64,000 bases of DNA. Source: Pseudomonadales bacterium. Lineage in GTDB: Bacteria > Pseudomonadota > Gammaproteobacteria > Pseudomonadales > Azotimanducaceae. Positions 16,378-24,094 of the stretch are shown piece after piece; the stretch's first letter is position 1, and the number at the start of each line of letters is the position of its first letter. The position numbers and the translations under genes are program-made. Below the pieces are notes generated by a model. It had not been told where the DNA came from. It did no database searches and worked only from the letters and a program-made list of their open reading frames with translations. The DNA lies in NCBI GenBank assembly GCA_022827905.1, contig JAJEIQ010000017.1, positions 37,359-101,358 of the forward strand. Reading direction: 5' to 3'.

Positions 16378-17694
16378 TTACGCGTCCGCCGGCGCCGTGA
16401 CGCCGACGATGTCCTCCGAGGTCACCACCTTGCCCGGTGCGTAGCCGCGCGGCGCGATGCCGGCCAGTGACCGCGGCTGCATGTCCACGTTTGAGGCAAG
16501 CTTGCGCAGCGCCGTCACCGTGCATTGGTCGCGGCCCCCTGCCAGCTCCATGCCATCGAAGTGCCAGTCGCGGAACACGTTCTGATGCGTGATCCGCTCG
16601 ATCTCGTCATCGGGAACGCCCCCCGGCACGCTTTGCAAGCTGCGCCACAGTCCTTCCGGATAGTCCGGCCACAGGCAGTCCGAATGCGGGTAGTCCACTT
16701 CCAGCGTGATGTTGTCGATGCCGATGAGATGGCGGTTGAGCAGGCCCACGTCGTCTTCAATGAAGCAGGTGATGATGTGCTCGCGGAAGACTTCGCTCGG
16801 CTTCTTGTCGCCGTAGCTCTTGTTGGTCCAAGCGCCGTGGTGGCGATTGGTGAAGTCAGCCCGCTCAAGCAGGTAGGGCACCCAGCCGATGCCGCCCTCG
16901 GAGAGGGCCATCTTCAGGTTCGGGTAACGCAGGAACGCCTCCAGGGTAATCCAGTCGGCGGCCGCGTTGGAAATGGACATCGGCATGGCGGTGATCCACG
17001 CCTCGATGGGGGACTCCGGGGATGGATGCGGCACCGGCGTCCCGGAGCCAATATGGCAGTTGAGCATGACACCCTCGCGGTCGCAGATTTCCCACAGCGG
17101 CTCCCACTCCGCCCGGTGAATGCCGGGCAAGCCCACGCCCGCGGGGTTGGAGGCAAAGCTGACGGCCCGGCATCCCTTGTCGAGCACGCGCTCGATTTCC
17201 TTCACCGTGGCACCCACGTCCCACATGGGCACCAATGCCAAGGGAATGAACCGCGTGGGATGCTTGCCGCACCACTCATCGATGTGCCAGTTGTTGTAGG
17301 CTTGGAGCACTGCATAGGCATTCTTTGGATCCTTGCGCGCCCGCTCGAGGAAAAGCGCCCCATGAAAGCCGGGAAAGGTGGGAAAGCCCAGCGACGAGAA
17401 GGTGCCGTTGGCATTCATGTCGTCCACTCTGGCGTCCACGTCGTAGGCCGCCTTGCGCATGTGATCGAAGCGCTGCGGCTCCATGCCCCATTCGTTCTTG
17501 GGACGGCCCACCACTGCGTTCAGGCCGATGTTGGGCTTCACCAGGTCGTCCCACACCCAGACTTGGTTGCCGTTCATCTCCTGAACCTGGGGCGCGTTGG
17601 CCCGCTGCCCGATGGTGAGTTGATTGTCGAACATGTCCGGCGGCTCGACGATGTGGTCGTCCACGCTGGCAATGACCATGTCTTCCATGCGCAT
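16378..17694 (-). CDS. Amidohydrolase-2 family metal-dependent hydrolase
   Basis: 438 residues. V-D-D-H-I-V-E-P-P-D near the N-terminus (D-x-H metal pair replaced by D-D-H-I-V-E), E-G-G-I-G-W-V-P-Y-L-L-E-R in the middle, and V-D-Y-P-H-S-D near residue 345 fit the ACMSD-like amidohydrolase-2 branch, which contains decarboxylases and hydrolases of aromatic and other acids. First gene of a minus-strand set with a phosphotransferase and an oxidoreductase, just behind a perfect palindrome at 17707-17720. Either a decarboxylase or a hydrolase is possible. Confidence 0.88.
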   Translation of the reverse strand: MRMEDMVIASVDDHIVEPPDMFDNQLTIGQRANAPQVQEMNGNQVWVWDDLVKPNIGLNAVVGRPKNEWGMEPQRFDHMRKAAYDVDARVDDMNANGTFSSLGFPTFPGFHGALFLERARKDPKNAYAVLQAYNNWHIDEWCGKHPTRFIPLALVPMWDVGATVKEIERVLDKGCRAVSFASNPAGVGLPGIHRAEWEPLWEICDREGVMLNCHIGSGTPVPHPSPESPIEAWITAMPMSISNAAADWITLEAFLRYPNLKMALSEGGIGWVPYLLERADFTNRHHGAWTNKSYGDKKPSEVFREHIITCFIEDDVGLLNRHLIGIDNITLEVDYPHSDCLWPDYPEGLWRSLQSVPGGVPDDEIERITHQNVFRDWHFDGMELAGGRDQCTVTALRKLASNVDMQPRSLAGIAPRGYAPGKVVTSEDIVGVTAPADA

Positions 17695-17706
17695 GGGCTT
17701 TCCCCC

Positions 17707-17720
17707 GATGATTTATCATC
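17707..17720 (-). promoter_or_regulatory. Perfect palindrome GATGAT-TT-ATCATC, candidate operator
   Basis: The six-base arms are exact and lie 12 bases before the amidohydrolase start, in an AT-rich divergent region that also holds ATAATATAG. The GATGAT half-site is also contained in the TTAGATGATA elements at 5150 and 11748, so one regulator could read all three. Confidence 0.45.
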
Positions 17721-17809
17721 CAAATAAGTGAACTATATTATGGTAGCGTCATCCGCGCCATAATGCCTTGCTTCAATCACCCTCCGCACGCCGCAGATTC
17801 GAGACGTCC

Positions 17810-19246
17810 ATGGCACAACTGGCACCTGAGGTAGCCCACTGGATCACGAGTGTAACGCGTGGCCGAATCGCCCGTGCGCAACGCATCCTCGCCGGTGGCC
17901 GCTACGGCTGGTACATCGATGTCGAAGACGGCGCGGGCAAGGTCCACGAACTGTTTCTCCAGCAGTCGCGTTCCGATGCCGGCGACCCGGAGCGCTCGCC
18001 TTTCAACTCGTTTCGCATGGAGGGGGAAGTCTATCGGGCATTGCACCCGCACATCCCCGTGCCCAAGCCATGGGGCATCAATGAGGCGATCGGCGGTTTC
18101 CTGGTTGACCGGGTGCCTGGCGTGGCCTGGATGCATCCGCCCGCCGATCCCGCCGAACAACTGAGCGTGGCGCAAGACTTCATTCGCCACTTAGCCAAGC
18201 TGCACGCCCTAGATCCCGCCGAACTGGACCTGCCGAGCTACCACCCGGTGAAAAGCGCCCGCGAACACCAACTCGACCGGCTGGCCGTCTTTCGCGCCCA
18301 GGCCGAGGCCAACGGCGAGCCCATCGAGCCGATGCTGCGAATCTCCCTTGAGTTCCTGGAAAACAACATTCCGGACTACGACGGGCCGGTGGTACTGGTG
18401 CAGGGCGACACCGGCCCCGGCAACCTCATGTACAAGGACGGCCGGGTGACCGGCATCATCGACTGGGAGCTGGCCCACCTCGGCGATCCCATGGACGACA
18501 TTGCCTGGCTGTGCTGGCGCACGGTGCAGCATACGTTCACCGACTTCGCCGAACGCCTACGCGAGTACCAAGCGCTATCCGGTCACCGCATCGACGTGGA
18601 TCGGGTGAACTACTACCGCGTCAACGCCTTCGTCGTCCTGTGCGCGGCATCAAGCTCCCAAGCTGGCGCATTCGGACTGCCCAGCATGACCGAACCATCC
18701 GCAGACTCCGGGGCGTCGCGATCGGCGAACGCGGAGTCGGAACGTGGCGCAGATGGCAGCGCGTTCGCCATGACCACGCTGCACCGCCGCATGCGCCTCA
18801 CCGCCCTGGCGGACGCCTTGGGCATCGAGCTGCCACCGAGGCAGGTGCAAGGCGAAGCCGCGCCGCGCCCCGAATACGCAAGCTACGACGATCTCCTGGA
18901 CCAGATGCGCCTGATCGTGCCCGAAATCGGCGACGCCAACGCGACCCGCCAAGCCAAGGGCCTCGTGCGCAAGCTCAAGCACCTCAAGGAACTGTCGCGC
19001 AATGGGACGCTGTTCGATCGCTTCGAGCTCGACTACATCACCGGTCTGCTCGGCGAGCGGCCCGCGTCGCTCGGCAAGGGCCGCGCCGCCCTGTATCAGG
19101 CCGCACTCGCCCGCGAGATCCCGGACGAGGACTACATCCTCTACCATTGGCAGCGGCTGGTACACGACGAGCACCTCATGCAGTACGCCTCCGGCACGCT
19201 CTCGCGGCGCGATTGGCCCGCGCTTTTGCTCGAAACGTTCGATTGA
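17810..19246 (+). CDS. APH-type phosphotransferase with C-terminal extension and in-frame insertion
   Basis: 478 residues from the ATG at 17810; an upstream TTG frame adds 14 residues without similarity. The kinase-like domain has V-Q-G-D-T-G-P-G-N-L-M (catalytic loop; the usual H-G-D reads Q-G-D) and I-I-D-W-E-L-A-H-L-G-D-P-M-D-D. A helical C-terminal extension of about 140 residues follows, a layout seen in phosphotransferases of acyl-CoA clusters. Between the two, about residues 281-320, lies a low-complexity Ser/Ala/Gly/Glu-rich stretch that looks inserted (see separate entry). Divergent from the amidohydrolase. The Gln in place of the loop His is worth noting because it could affect catalysis. 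Confidence 0.85.
   Translation: MAQLAPEVAHWITSVTRGRIARAQRILAGGRYGWYIDVEDGAGKVHELFLQQSRSDAGDPERSPFNSFRMEGEVYRALHPHIPVPKPWGINEAIGGFLVDRVPGVAWMHPPADPAEQLSVAQDFIRHLAKLHALDPAELDLPSYHPVKSAREHQLDRLAVFRAQAEANGEPIEPMLRISLEFLENNIPDYDGPVVLVQGDTGPGNLMYKDGRVTGIIDWELAHLGDPMDDIAWLCWRTVQHTFTDFAERLREYQALSGHRIDVDRVNYYRVNAFVVLCAASSSQAGAFGLPSMTEPSADSGASRSANAESERGADGSAFAMTTLHRRMRLTALADALGIELPPRQVQGEAAPRPEYASYDDLLDQMRLIVPEIGDANATRQAKGLVRKLKHLKELSRNGTLFDRFELDYITGLLGERPASLGKGRAALYQAALAREIPDEDYILYHWQRLVHDEHLMQYASGTLSRRDWPALLLETFD
18650..18767. other. Putative in-frame insertion element inside the phosphotransferase gene
   Basis: About 118 bases encode a low-complexity run (S-Q-A-G-A-F...S-E-R-G-A-D-G-S-A-F) that interrupts an otherwise continuous helical region. 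The DNA contains an inverted pair GACTCCG (18704-18710) and CGGAGTC (18732-18738). Its composition resembles translated intergenic repeats. The frame is kept, so the host gene may still work. Insertion is inferred from the break in protein character, not from an alignment. Confidence 0.4.
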
Positions 19247-19299
19247 CAAGCAAAAAAGGCTGCGGATAAGGTTGTGCCTGTACCTCGTTCGGTGCACCC

Positions 19300-20112
19300 A
19301 TGATGTTCGAACTGCTACTCGTCGTGATCCTTGCACCCGTGATGTTTCTGGCGTTGCGGAAGACAGACGATACCAATCTGCAAATCGGCGTTTTGCCTCT
19401 GGCAATCTTGGTCGTTCTGGCGTTGCCCGAAGAGTCCGCGATGTCGGCATCTGTGGCAGTGGCTTTGGGCACCGTTGGTTATCTGGCGTATTTCTTTGGT
19501 GCCCGCGTGCGCCGGGAGCCCATGCCCGACTATGCTTCGGCGGGCAGCTCTTTCCCAGCGCCGGAGGTCGCGTTGTCCGATGGCGCACGCGCATCCGGCG
19601 GCTTCATGCCGACGCCGGCGGGTCCGGACGGCCCCTACTACCGGCCCAACTCGCCCGCAAAACGGCAACTCGCCGAAGACGGCACGAAGGGCGAGCCCAT
19701 GCGTTTTGCGGGACGGATATTGAACAACGACGGCCGGCCGGTGGAAGGCGCAATCATCGAAATCTGGCATGCCGATGGGGCGGGCGAATACGATCACACC
19801 GACTTCAACTGTCGCGGGCACCAAACAACGAATCAGGATGGCCAGTTCGTTTTCGATACCGTGAAACCCAAGGGCTATGGTGTTCGCTCCATGTCGCTCA
19901 TCGGCACCGTGGATTTTCGTTCCGCTCACATCCACGTGAAGATAAGAGTCGGGGAGCCGACCTTCACCACCCAGGTCTGGTTTCCCGATGACGCCAGGAA
20001 CAGGCTAGATGTGGCCTACTGGGCGTTCAAGAAAACCAATGTTGTTGAATTTGAGCCAAGTCAACCGGTTCTGACGGCCCGGTTCGATTTTGTCCTCGAC
20101 CAGGCGGGTTGA
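19300..20112 (+). CDS. Membrane-anchored intradiol ring-cleavage dioxygenase-like protein
   Basis: 270 residues. Residues 1-66 form about three hydrophobic helices (roughly 2-18, 28-43, 48-66), followed by a linker and an intradiol dioxygenase core: G-P-D-G-P-Y-Y-R-P near 108-116, G-R-I-L-N-N-D-G-R-P-V-E-G-A at 138-151 and E-I-W-H-A-D-G-A-G-E-Y. Likely Fe(III) ligands are Tyr164, Tyr193, His210 and His212, so the active-site set looks complete. Known catechol and protocatechuate enzymes are soluble; a membrane anchor at the N-terminus is unusual. The core would face cytoplasm or periplasm depending on topology. It stands between a phosphotransferase gene and a convergent GntR gene. Confidence 0.82.
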   Translation: MMFELLLVVILAPVMFLALRKTDDTNLQIGVLPLAILVVLALPEESAMSASVAVALGTVGYLAYFFGARVRREPMPDYASAGSSFPAPEVALSDGARASGGFMPTPAGPDGPYYRPNSPAKRQLAEDGTKGEPMRFAGRILNNDGRPVEGAIIEIWHADGAGEYDHTDFNCRGHQTTNQDGQFVFDTVKPKGYGVRSMSLIGTVDFRSAHIHVKIRVGEPTFTTQVWFPDDARNRLDVAYWAFKKTNVVEFEPSQPVLTARFDFVLDQAG

Positions 20113-20137
20113 CGGATCGGCTGGTCAGGAGCGCGGG

Positions 20138-20911
20138 CTACACCAGCACTTCCACAGGCGTGTCGGGGCTGATGGTCTTGAAGACTATCCGCGCGCTGCG
20201 CTTCAAGTGGCTGGTCATATGCCGCTCGGCGCCGTCCGCATCACCCGCTTCCACCAGATCAACCAGCTTCTTCTCCGACCGTACGCCCAGTTTCGCTGTT
20301 TCCACGTCGTAGCCCCTGCCCACCACGTTGAGCAGATGCGCTTCCCAGACCTCGTGCATCACGTGTCCGAGCAGGGTCAGGGTCTCGTTGCCGGAGCCTT
20401 CGATCACCTTAAGGTGAAATTCCGCCGTATTGTGGGAGTAGGCTTCGGCATCATCGATCTGCGACTCGATGTCGCTGATGTACTCGCGCAGTTCCGCAAT
20501 GATGCGCCGGGGCCGGCGCGTTGCCAGCAGGCGCGCCGCCGGCGGCTCCACGAGCAGGCGGGCGTCGCTAATGTCCCGTACCGTGGTCTTGCGGGTCTGC
20601 AGATACAACCCGGCGTACCGCGCCACGACTTCGACTTCCGGCAAACGCACACGGGCACCGCCGCGCGAGCCCCGGGAGACGCTGATCAACTGCTCGGTCT
20701 CGAGAATCCGGAACGCTTCCCGCATGGTAGGCCGGGAAATGCCGAACTCCTCCATCAGGGCGGACTCCGGTGGCAGGTTGTCTCGTTCGGTCAGGTCGCC
20801 GCGAACGATGCGCCGACGCAACTCGGCCGCCACCAGTTCCGCGGTCTTCGGCACCCGCACCAGATCGAGGCTGTTGCCGCGCCGCTGCCTTCCCCGCGCT
20901 ATGCTGCTCAA
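20138..20911 (-). CDS. GntR-family (FCD/FadR-type) regulator, close paralogue
   Basis: 257 residues, by eye roughly 80% identical to the regulator at 10851-11624 including the whole recognition-helix region (G-I-S-R-P-T-M-R-E-A-F) and the FCD ligand histidines. Start chosen at the TTG at 20911, nine bases after GGAGG; a further TTG at 20935 is open but would place the Shine-Dalgarno inside the gene. The near-identical DNA-binding helix implies shared operators, while ligand-domain changes (for example V-F-H versus E-F-H) could alter effector response. Divergent from the FAD oxidoreductase gene. Confidence 0.93.
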   Translation of the reverse strand: MSSIARGRQRRGNSLDLVRVPKTAELVAAELRRRIVRGDLTERDNLPPESALMEEFGISRPTMREAFRILETEQLISVSRGSRGGARVRLPEVEVVARYAGLYLQTRKTTVRDISDARLLVEPPAARLLATRRPRRIIAELREYISDIESQIDDAEAYSHNTAEFHLKVIEGSGNETLTLLGHVMHEVWEAHLLNVVGRGYDVETAKLGVRSEKKLVDLVEAGDADGAERHMTSHLKRSARIVFKTISPDTPVEVLV

Positions 20912-21087
20912 ACTTCCACGCCTCCAAAGAAGCAAGTACTACTTGTGTGAATTATCTGCACGTTTCGAGTCAGAATCCACAATTGCGCGAACGACGGGGC
21001 CTGTCGCGAAAGCGCATGTTCGCATGTCAGTTGGTTTAAGCTTGGGTCGCTGTTCGGTGGCTTCTCCAAGGGATTGTATCGCGCTCG

Positions 21088-22422
21088 ATGGAATCGGACC
21101 TCGCAAAAACCTACCGCCAGGAAAGTTACTGGCTGGACTCGATTCCCGAGTCCCTTGAGCCACTGCCTGGCCTTGACGGCGACATCCGTTGCGACGTCGT
21201 CATCGTCGGCGCGGGCTTCGGCGGCCTATGGACCGCCTATCACCTAAAACGCGCGGTCCCCGATGTCGACATCGTCATGCTCGAGGCCGAGACCGCCGGC
21301 TATGGCGCCTCCGGACGCAACGGCGGCGCGCTCGGTGGGATTTACGATGGATTCGAGCAATGGGTGGCCGACCCCGCCACACGTGATGCCGCCGTCGCCG
21401 TGAAGAAGGACATGATCCAGACGGTCTATCGGATTGGGGAGATCTGCGAGGCCGAAGGCATCGACTGCCACTACGCTCGGGAAGGCAATTACATGGTGGC
21501 CACCACCAAGAAGGAGGAGGCGGTGGTGCAGGGAATGGTCAAGGGGTTTGGCGCGCTGGGGTTCGGCCCACCCGACTACGAACTGCTCGACGCCAAGGAA
21601 ACCGCACGGCACGTGGCCATCGACGGCGTGCGTTCGTGCGTTTACTCGCCCCACTTTGCCGCCATCCATCCGGCCCGTCTTGCGCGTGGCCTCGCCCAAG
21701 CGGTGCGGCGCAAGGGCGTGCGGCTGTTCGAGCGCACCAAGGTGCGTGCCACCGCCCCCGGCTCGGTCACGACGGACGGCGGTTCCGTGCGGGCGCAAAC
21801 GGTGGTCCTTGCGGCGGAAGCCTACATACAGAGCATTAGGGGATTCAAACGGCTGCTCGCCCCCATTCACGGGCAAATGGTCGCGACGGCCCCGCTTGGG
21901 AACGAACTGTTTGAAAAGACCGGAATCACGCCACCGAGCCGGCCGTACTTTTCCGTCTTGAGCCCGCTGCCGCTTTATGGGCAACCCACGGCCGATGGGC
22001 GCATCGTGCTCGGCGCGGGCGATGCCTACTATTTCGGCAGCCGCCTCAAGAAGGGTGCGGAGTTCAAGTCGCAGTTTGTCCACGGCCGCCTGCTCGACAG
22101 TTTCCCGAAGCTCGGCGACGTGCCGATCACCCACCGATGGGGCGGCGCGATGGGGTTCTCACGACACCGGGCGCCAACCGTGTTTCTCAACGCGCAAAAG
22201 ACCCTGGCGTGGATCGGCGGATTTTCGGGATCGGGGCTCGCGCCTTCCTTCCTCATGGGCGCGACCCTTGCGGACCTGATCGCGGACCGAAAGAGTGAAC
22301 GGACATCGTACCCTTGGGTGCGCGACGGATTTCCGCGCCATTGGGAGCCGGAACCACTGCGCTGGATTGGCGTCACCGCGGTCAGTCGTTGGAAGCACCT
22401 GCAGGATTACTTCAACAGGTAG
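21088..22422 (+). CDS. FAD-dependent oxidoreductase (DAO family)
   Basis: 444 residues. N-terminal dinucleotide motif V-V-I-V-G-A-G-F-G-G-L-W-T-A near 37-50, A-G-Y-G-A-S-G-R-N-G-G near 70-80, and a C-terminal G-G-F-S-G-S-G-L-A-P near 375-384 mark the D-amino-acid-oxidase/glycine-oxidase family. The S-G-R-N-G-G segment is typical of the gamma-glutamylputrescine oxidase-like branch, so an amine or amino-acid substrate is likely. It has a 150-base upstream region shared with the divergent GntR gene and may be its target. Confidence 0.9.
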   Translation: MESDLAKTYRQESYWLDSIPESLEPLPGLDGDIRCDVVIVGAGFGGLWTAYHLKRAVPDVDIVMLEAETAGYGASGRNGGALGGIYDGFEQWVADPATRDAAVAVKKDMIQTVYRIGEICEAEGIDCHYAREGNYMVATTKKEEAVVQGMVKGFGALGFGPPDYELLDAKETARHVAIDGVRSCVYSPHFAAIHPARLARGLAQAVRRKGVRLFERTKVRATAPGSVTTDGGSVRAQTVVLAAEAYIQSIRGFKRLLAPIHGQMVATAPLGNELFEKTGITPPSRPYFSVLSPLPLYGQPTADGRIVLGAGDAYYFGSRLKKGAEFKSQFVHGRLLDSFPKLGDVPITHRWGGAMGFSRHRAPTVFLNAQKTLAWIGGFSGSGLAPSFLMGATLADLIADRKSERTSYPWVRDGFPRHWEPEPLRWIGVTAVSRWKHLQDYFNR

Positions 22423-22471
22423 CGGGCATCCGGGATCTGGGTGGTTAGCGAGTTGCCGGTCACGCGATAGG

Positions 22472-23065
22472 TCATGAACGTCGATCGCGAATCATTGGCG
22501 TGATCTGCGGTGCCGAGCCGACCTGGATCTTTCCCATCGCCTCGAACCCATGGCGTTCGTACAACGAGATGTTGGCCGGATTGGAGGACTCGAGATACGC
22601 TCGGGTCCCCTGCTCATCGCAAAGCCGCAGGGCGTGCTTCATTAGCGCAGAGCCGATGCCTCTTCCTTGGGCATTGGCATCAACACCGATGCAAGGCAGG
22701 TACCACAAAGGCTCATCATGGGGGTGATACTGCTCGATTTGCTTGTTGATCGCTCCCAGCGTTTCAAGACGCTCCGGCGAGATGGCCGCTTTGTTCACTG
22801 CAACCAATGACTCGTAGTCCGCTTCGCTGCCTGGCGACATCCAGATGCAGGCTCCGCCGAACGACTCATCACGGAACGCCGTGCCATCCTCTATCCCGGA
22901 GCCGCAGAAGGCCTTTAGAAACTTCGGATACGCGTCCAGGTAAATCTCGGCTTCCGGGTACATCCAACGCACCATGGGATCAGCGGCAAACGCGACCGTC
23001 AGCGTCGCCAGTGCCTTGTCGGTGTCTTCCACGCTGATCGTGGAAATGATGGGCGCATCACTCAC
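22472..23065 (-). CDS. GNAT-family N-acetyltransferase
   Basis: 197 residues. The acetyl-CoA loop is seen in L-P-C-I-G-V-D-A-N-A-Q-G-R-G-I-G-S-A-L, with Q-G-R-G-I-G as the Q/R-x-x-G-x-G/A motif, followed by Y-L-E-S-S-N-P-A-N-I-S-L-Y-E-R-H-G-F, typical of the C-terminal half of GNAT proteins. Acceptor unknown. It converges on the FAD oxidoreductase and has its own promoter candidate with an overlapping palindrome. Confidence 0.9.
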   Translation of the reverse strand: MSDAPIISTISVEDTDKALATLTVAFAADPMVRWMYPEAEIYLDAYPKFLKAFCGSGIEDGTAFRDESFGGACIWMSPGSEADYESLVAVNKAAISPERLETLGAINKQIEQYHPHDEPLWYLPCIGVDANAQGRGIGSALMKHALRLCDEQGTRAYLESSNPANISLYERHGFEAMGKIQVGSAPQITPMIRDRRS

Positions 23066-23092
23066 GGTTCGCCGCCGCCCTCTTCAGTTGGA

Positions 23093-23121
23093 TAGCCAGA
23101 TGGCTAGTACATTGATGTCAA
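23093..23121 (-). promoter_or_regulatory. Promoter candidate with overlapping palindrome for the acetyltransferase
   Basis: On the minus strand TTGACA (23121-23116) is followed after 17 bases by TGGCTA, a weak -10. That weak -10 is half of the perfect palindrome TAGCCA-GA-TGGCTA at 23093-23106, which would allow a repressor to block RNA polymerase. It ends 27 bases before the gene. Confidence 0.4.
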
Positions 23122-23284
23122 GCGCACCCAAACATACACTTCGCTGAACCGGCGCTCAACGTGGCTACCGACCATGCAGGTAGTCCAGAGTATCGAACTG
23201 CGGCAAGGCGGCGATGGCGCGGCGGTTGAGCGCGGCGGGGGCGATTGACTGGGCGACCAATGCAACCAGGTGAGGGCAACGAGC

Positions 23285-24076
23285 GTGACGGATCAAGCGC
23301 TTAGAGAAGACAAGGACGGGGTCGCCATCGTGACCTTGAACCGACCTGAGAAGCTAAACGCCATCAGTCTCGCCATGCGCGAGGTGATCTTCGGCGCCGT
23401 GGAGGACCTGCGCGACCGTGATGACCTGCGTGTGCTCTTGATCCGCGCCAAGGGTCGGTTCTTCACCGCTGGCGTGGACATCGCAGAGAGCGGCAGCGCT
23501 GGCGGAGAGCCTCGGGCTGCGCAAACCATGATCAACGTGCGCCGCGACTACCGCCGGGGGCTGCATATCTTCCTTGACGAGATGGAGGCAGTGGAAAAGC
23601 CCATCGTGATGGCGATTCACGCCCCCTGCCTTGGGCTTGGGGTGGAAATGGCTGGCGCCGTGGATTTTCGCCTAGCCGCCGACAGCGCCCGCTTCGGCCT
23701 GCCCGAGATTGACATCGGCGTGCTGGCAGGCAGCGGCGGCACCAGCCGCTTCACCCGCCTGTGCGGCCCCGGCTGGGGCAAGTGGCTCAACATGGCCGGC
23801 GAGCAAATCGATGCGCGCACCGCTCTAATGGCCGGTTTCGTGCAGGCCGTGTATCCCGATGAGACGTTCGAGGAGGAGGTTTGGGCCTTCTGTCAGCGCT
23901 TGCAGTCCCGACCGCTCGAGGTGCAGGGCGTCGCCAAGCTGGCGGTGGAACTCGCTTGGGACTTGGACCGCGGCCAAGCGCGTCATGTGGAGCGAATCGT
24001 CAACACGCCGTTGATGATGGCTGACCGCACCGAGCTGGTTAACAAGGTGCTCAAGCGCGGCAAGTCCGACAGCTAA
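23285..24076 (+). CDS. Enoyl-CoA hydratase/isomerase family protein
   Basis: About 263 residues from the GTG at 23285, which has GAGGG seven bases upstream; a GTG at 23270 is also in frame. Crotonase landmarks: L-N-R-P-E-K-L-N-A-I-S near 15-25, F-F-T-A-G-V-D-I-A near 60-68, and I-H-A-P-C-L-G-L-G-V-E-M-A-G near 112-125, where Glu in G-V-E-M fits the first catalytic glutamate; D-I-G-V-L-A follows later. A hydratase or isomerase role in beta-oxidation-like degradation is expected. Convergent with the acyl-CoA synthetase gene 18 bases away. Confidence 0.88.
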   Translation: MTDQALREDKDGVAIVTLNRPEKLNAISLAMREVIFGAVEDLRDRDDLRVLLIRAKGRFFTAGVDIAESGSAGGEPRAAQTMINVRRDYRRGLHIFLDEMEAVEKPIVMAIHAPCLGLGVEMAGAVDFRLAADSARFGLPEIDIGVLAGSGGTSRFTRLCGPGWGKWLNMAGEQIDARTALMAGFVQAVYPDETFEEEVWAFCQRLQSRPLEVQGVAKLAVELAWDLDRGQARHVERIVNTPLMMADRTELVNKVLKRGKSDS

Positions 24077-24094
24077 GGCAGGTAGTGGCCCGGG

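Noticed and set aside
15366..19246. Aminoglycoside resistance genes
   Set aside because: Both phosphotransferases have the fold, but their context is acyl-CoA and amidohydrolase genes, and one lacks the usual catalytic-loop His.
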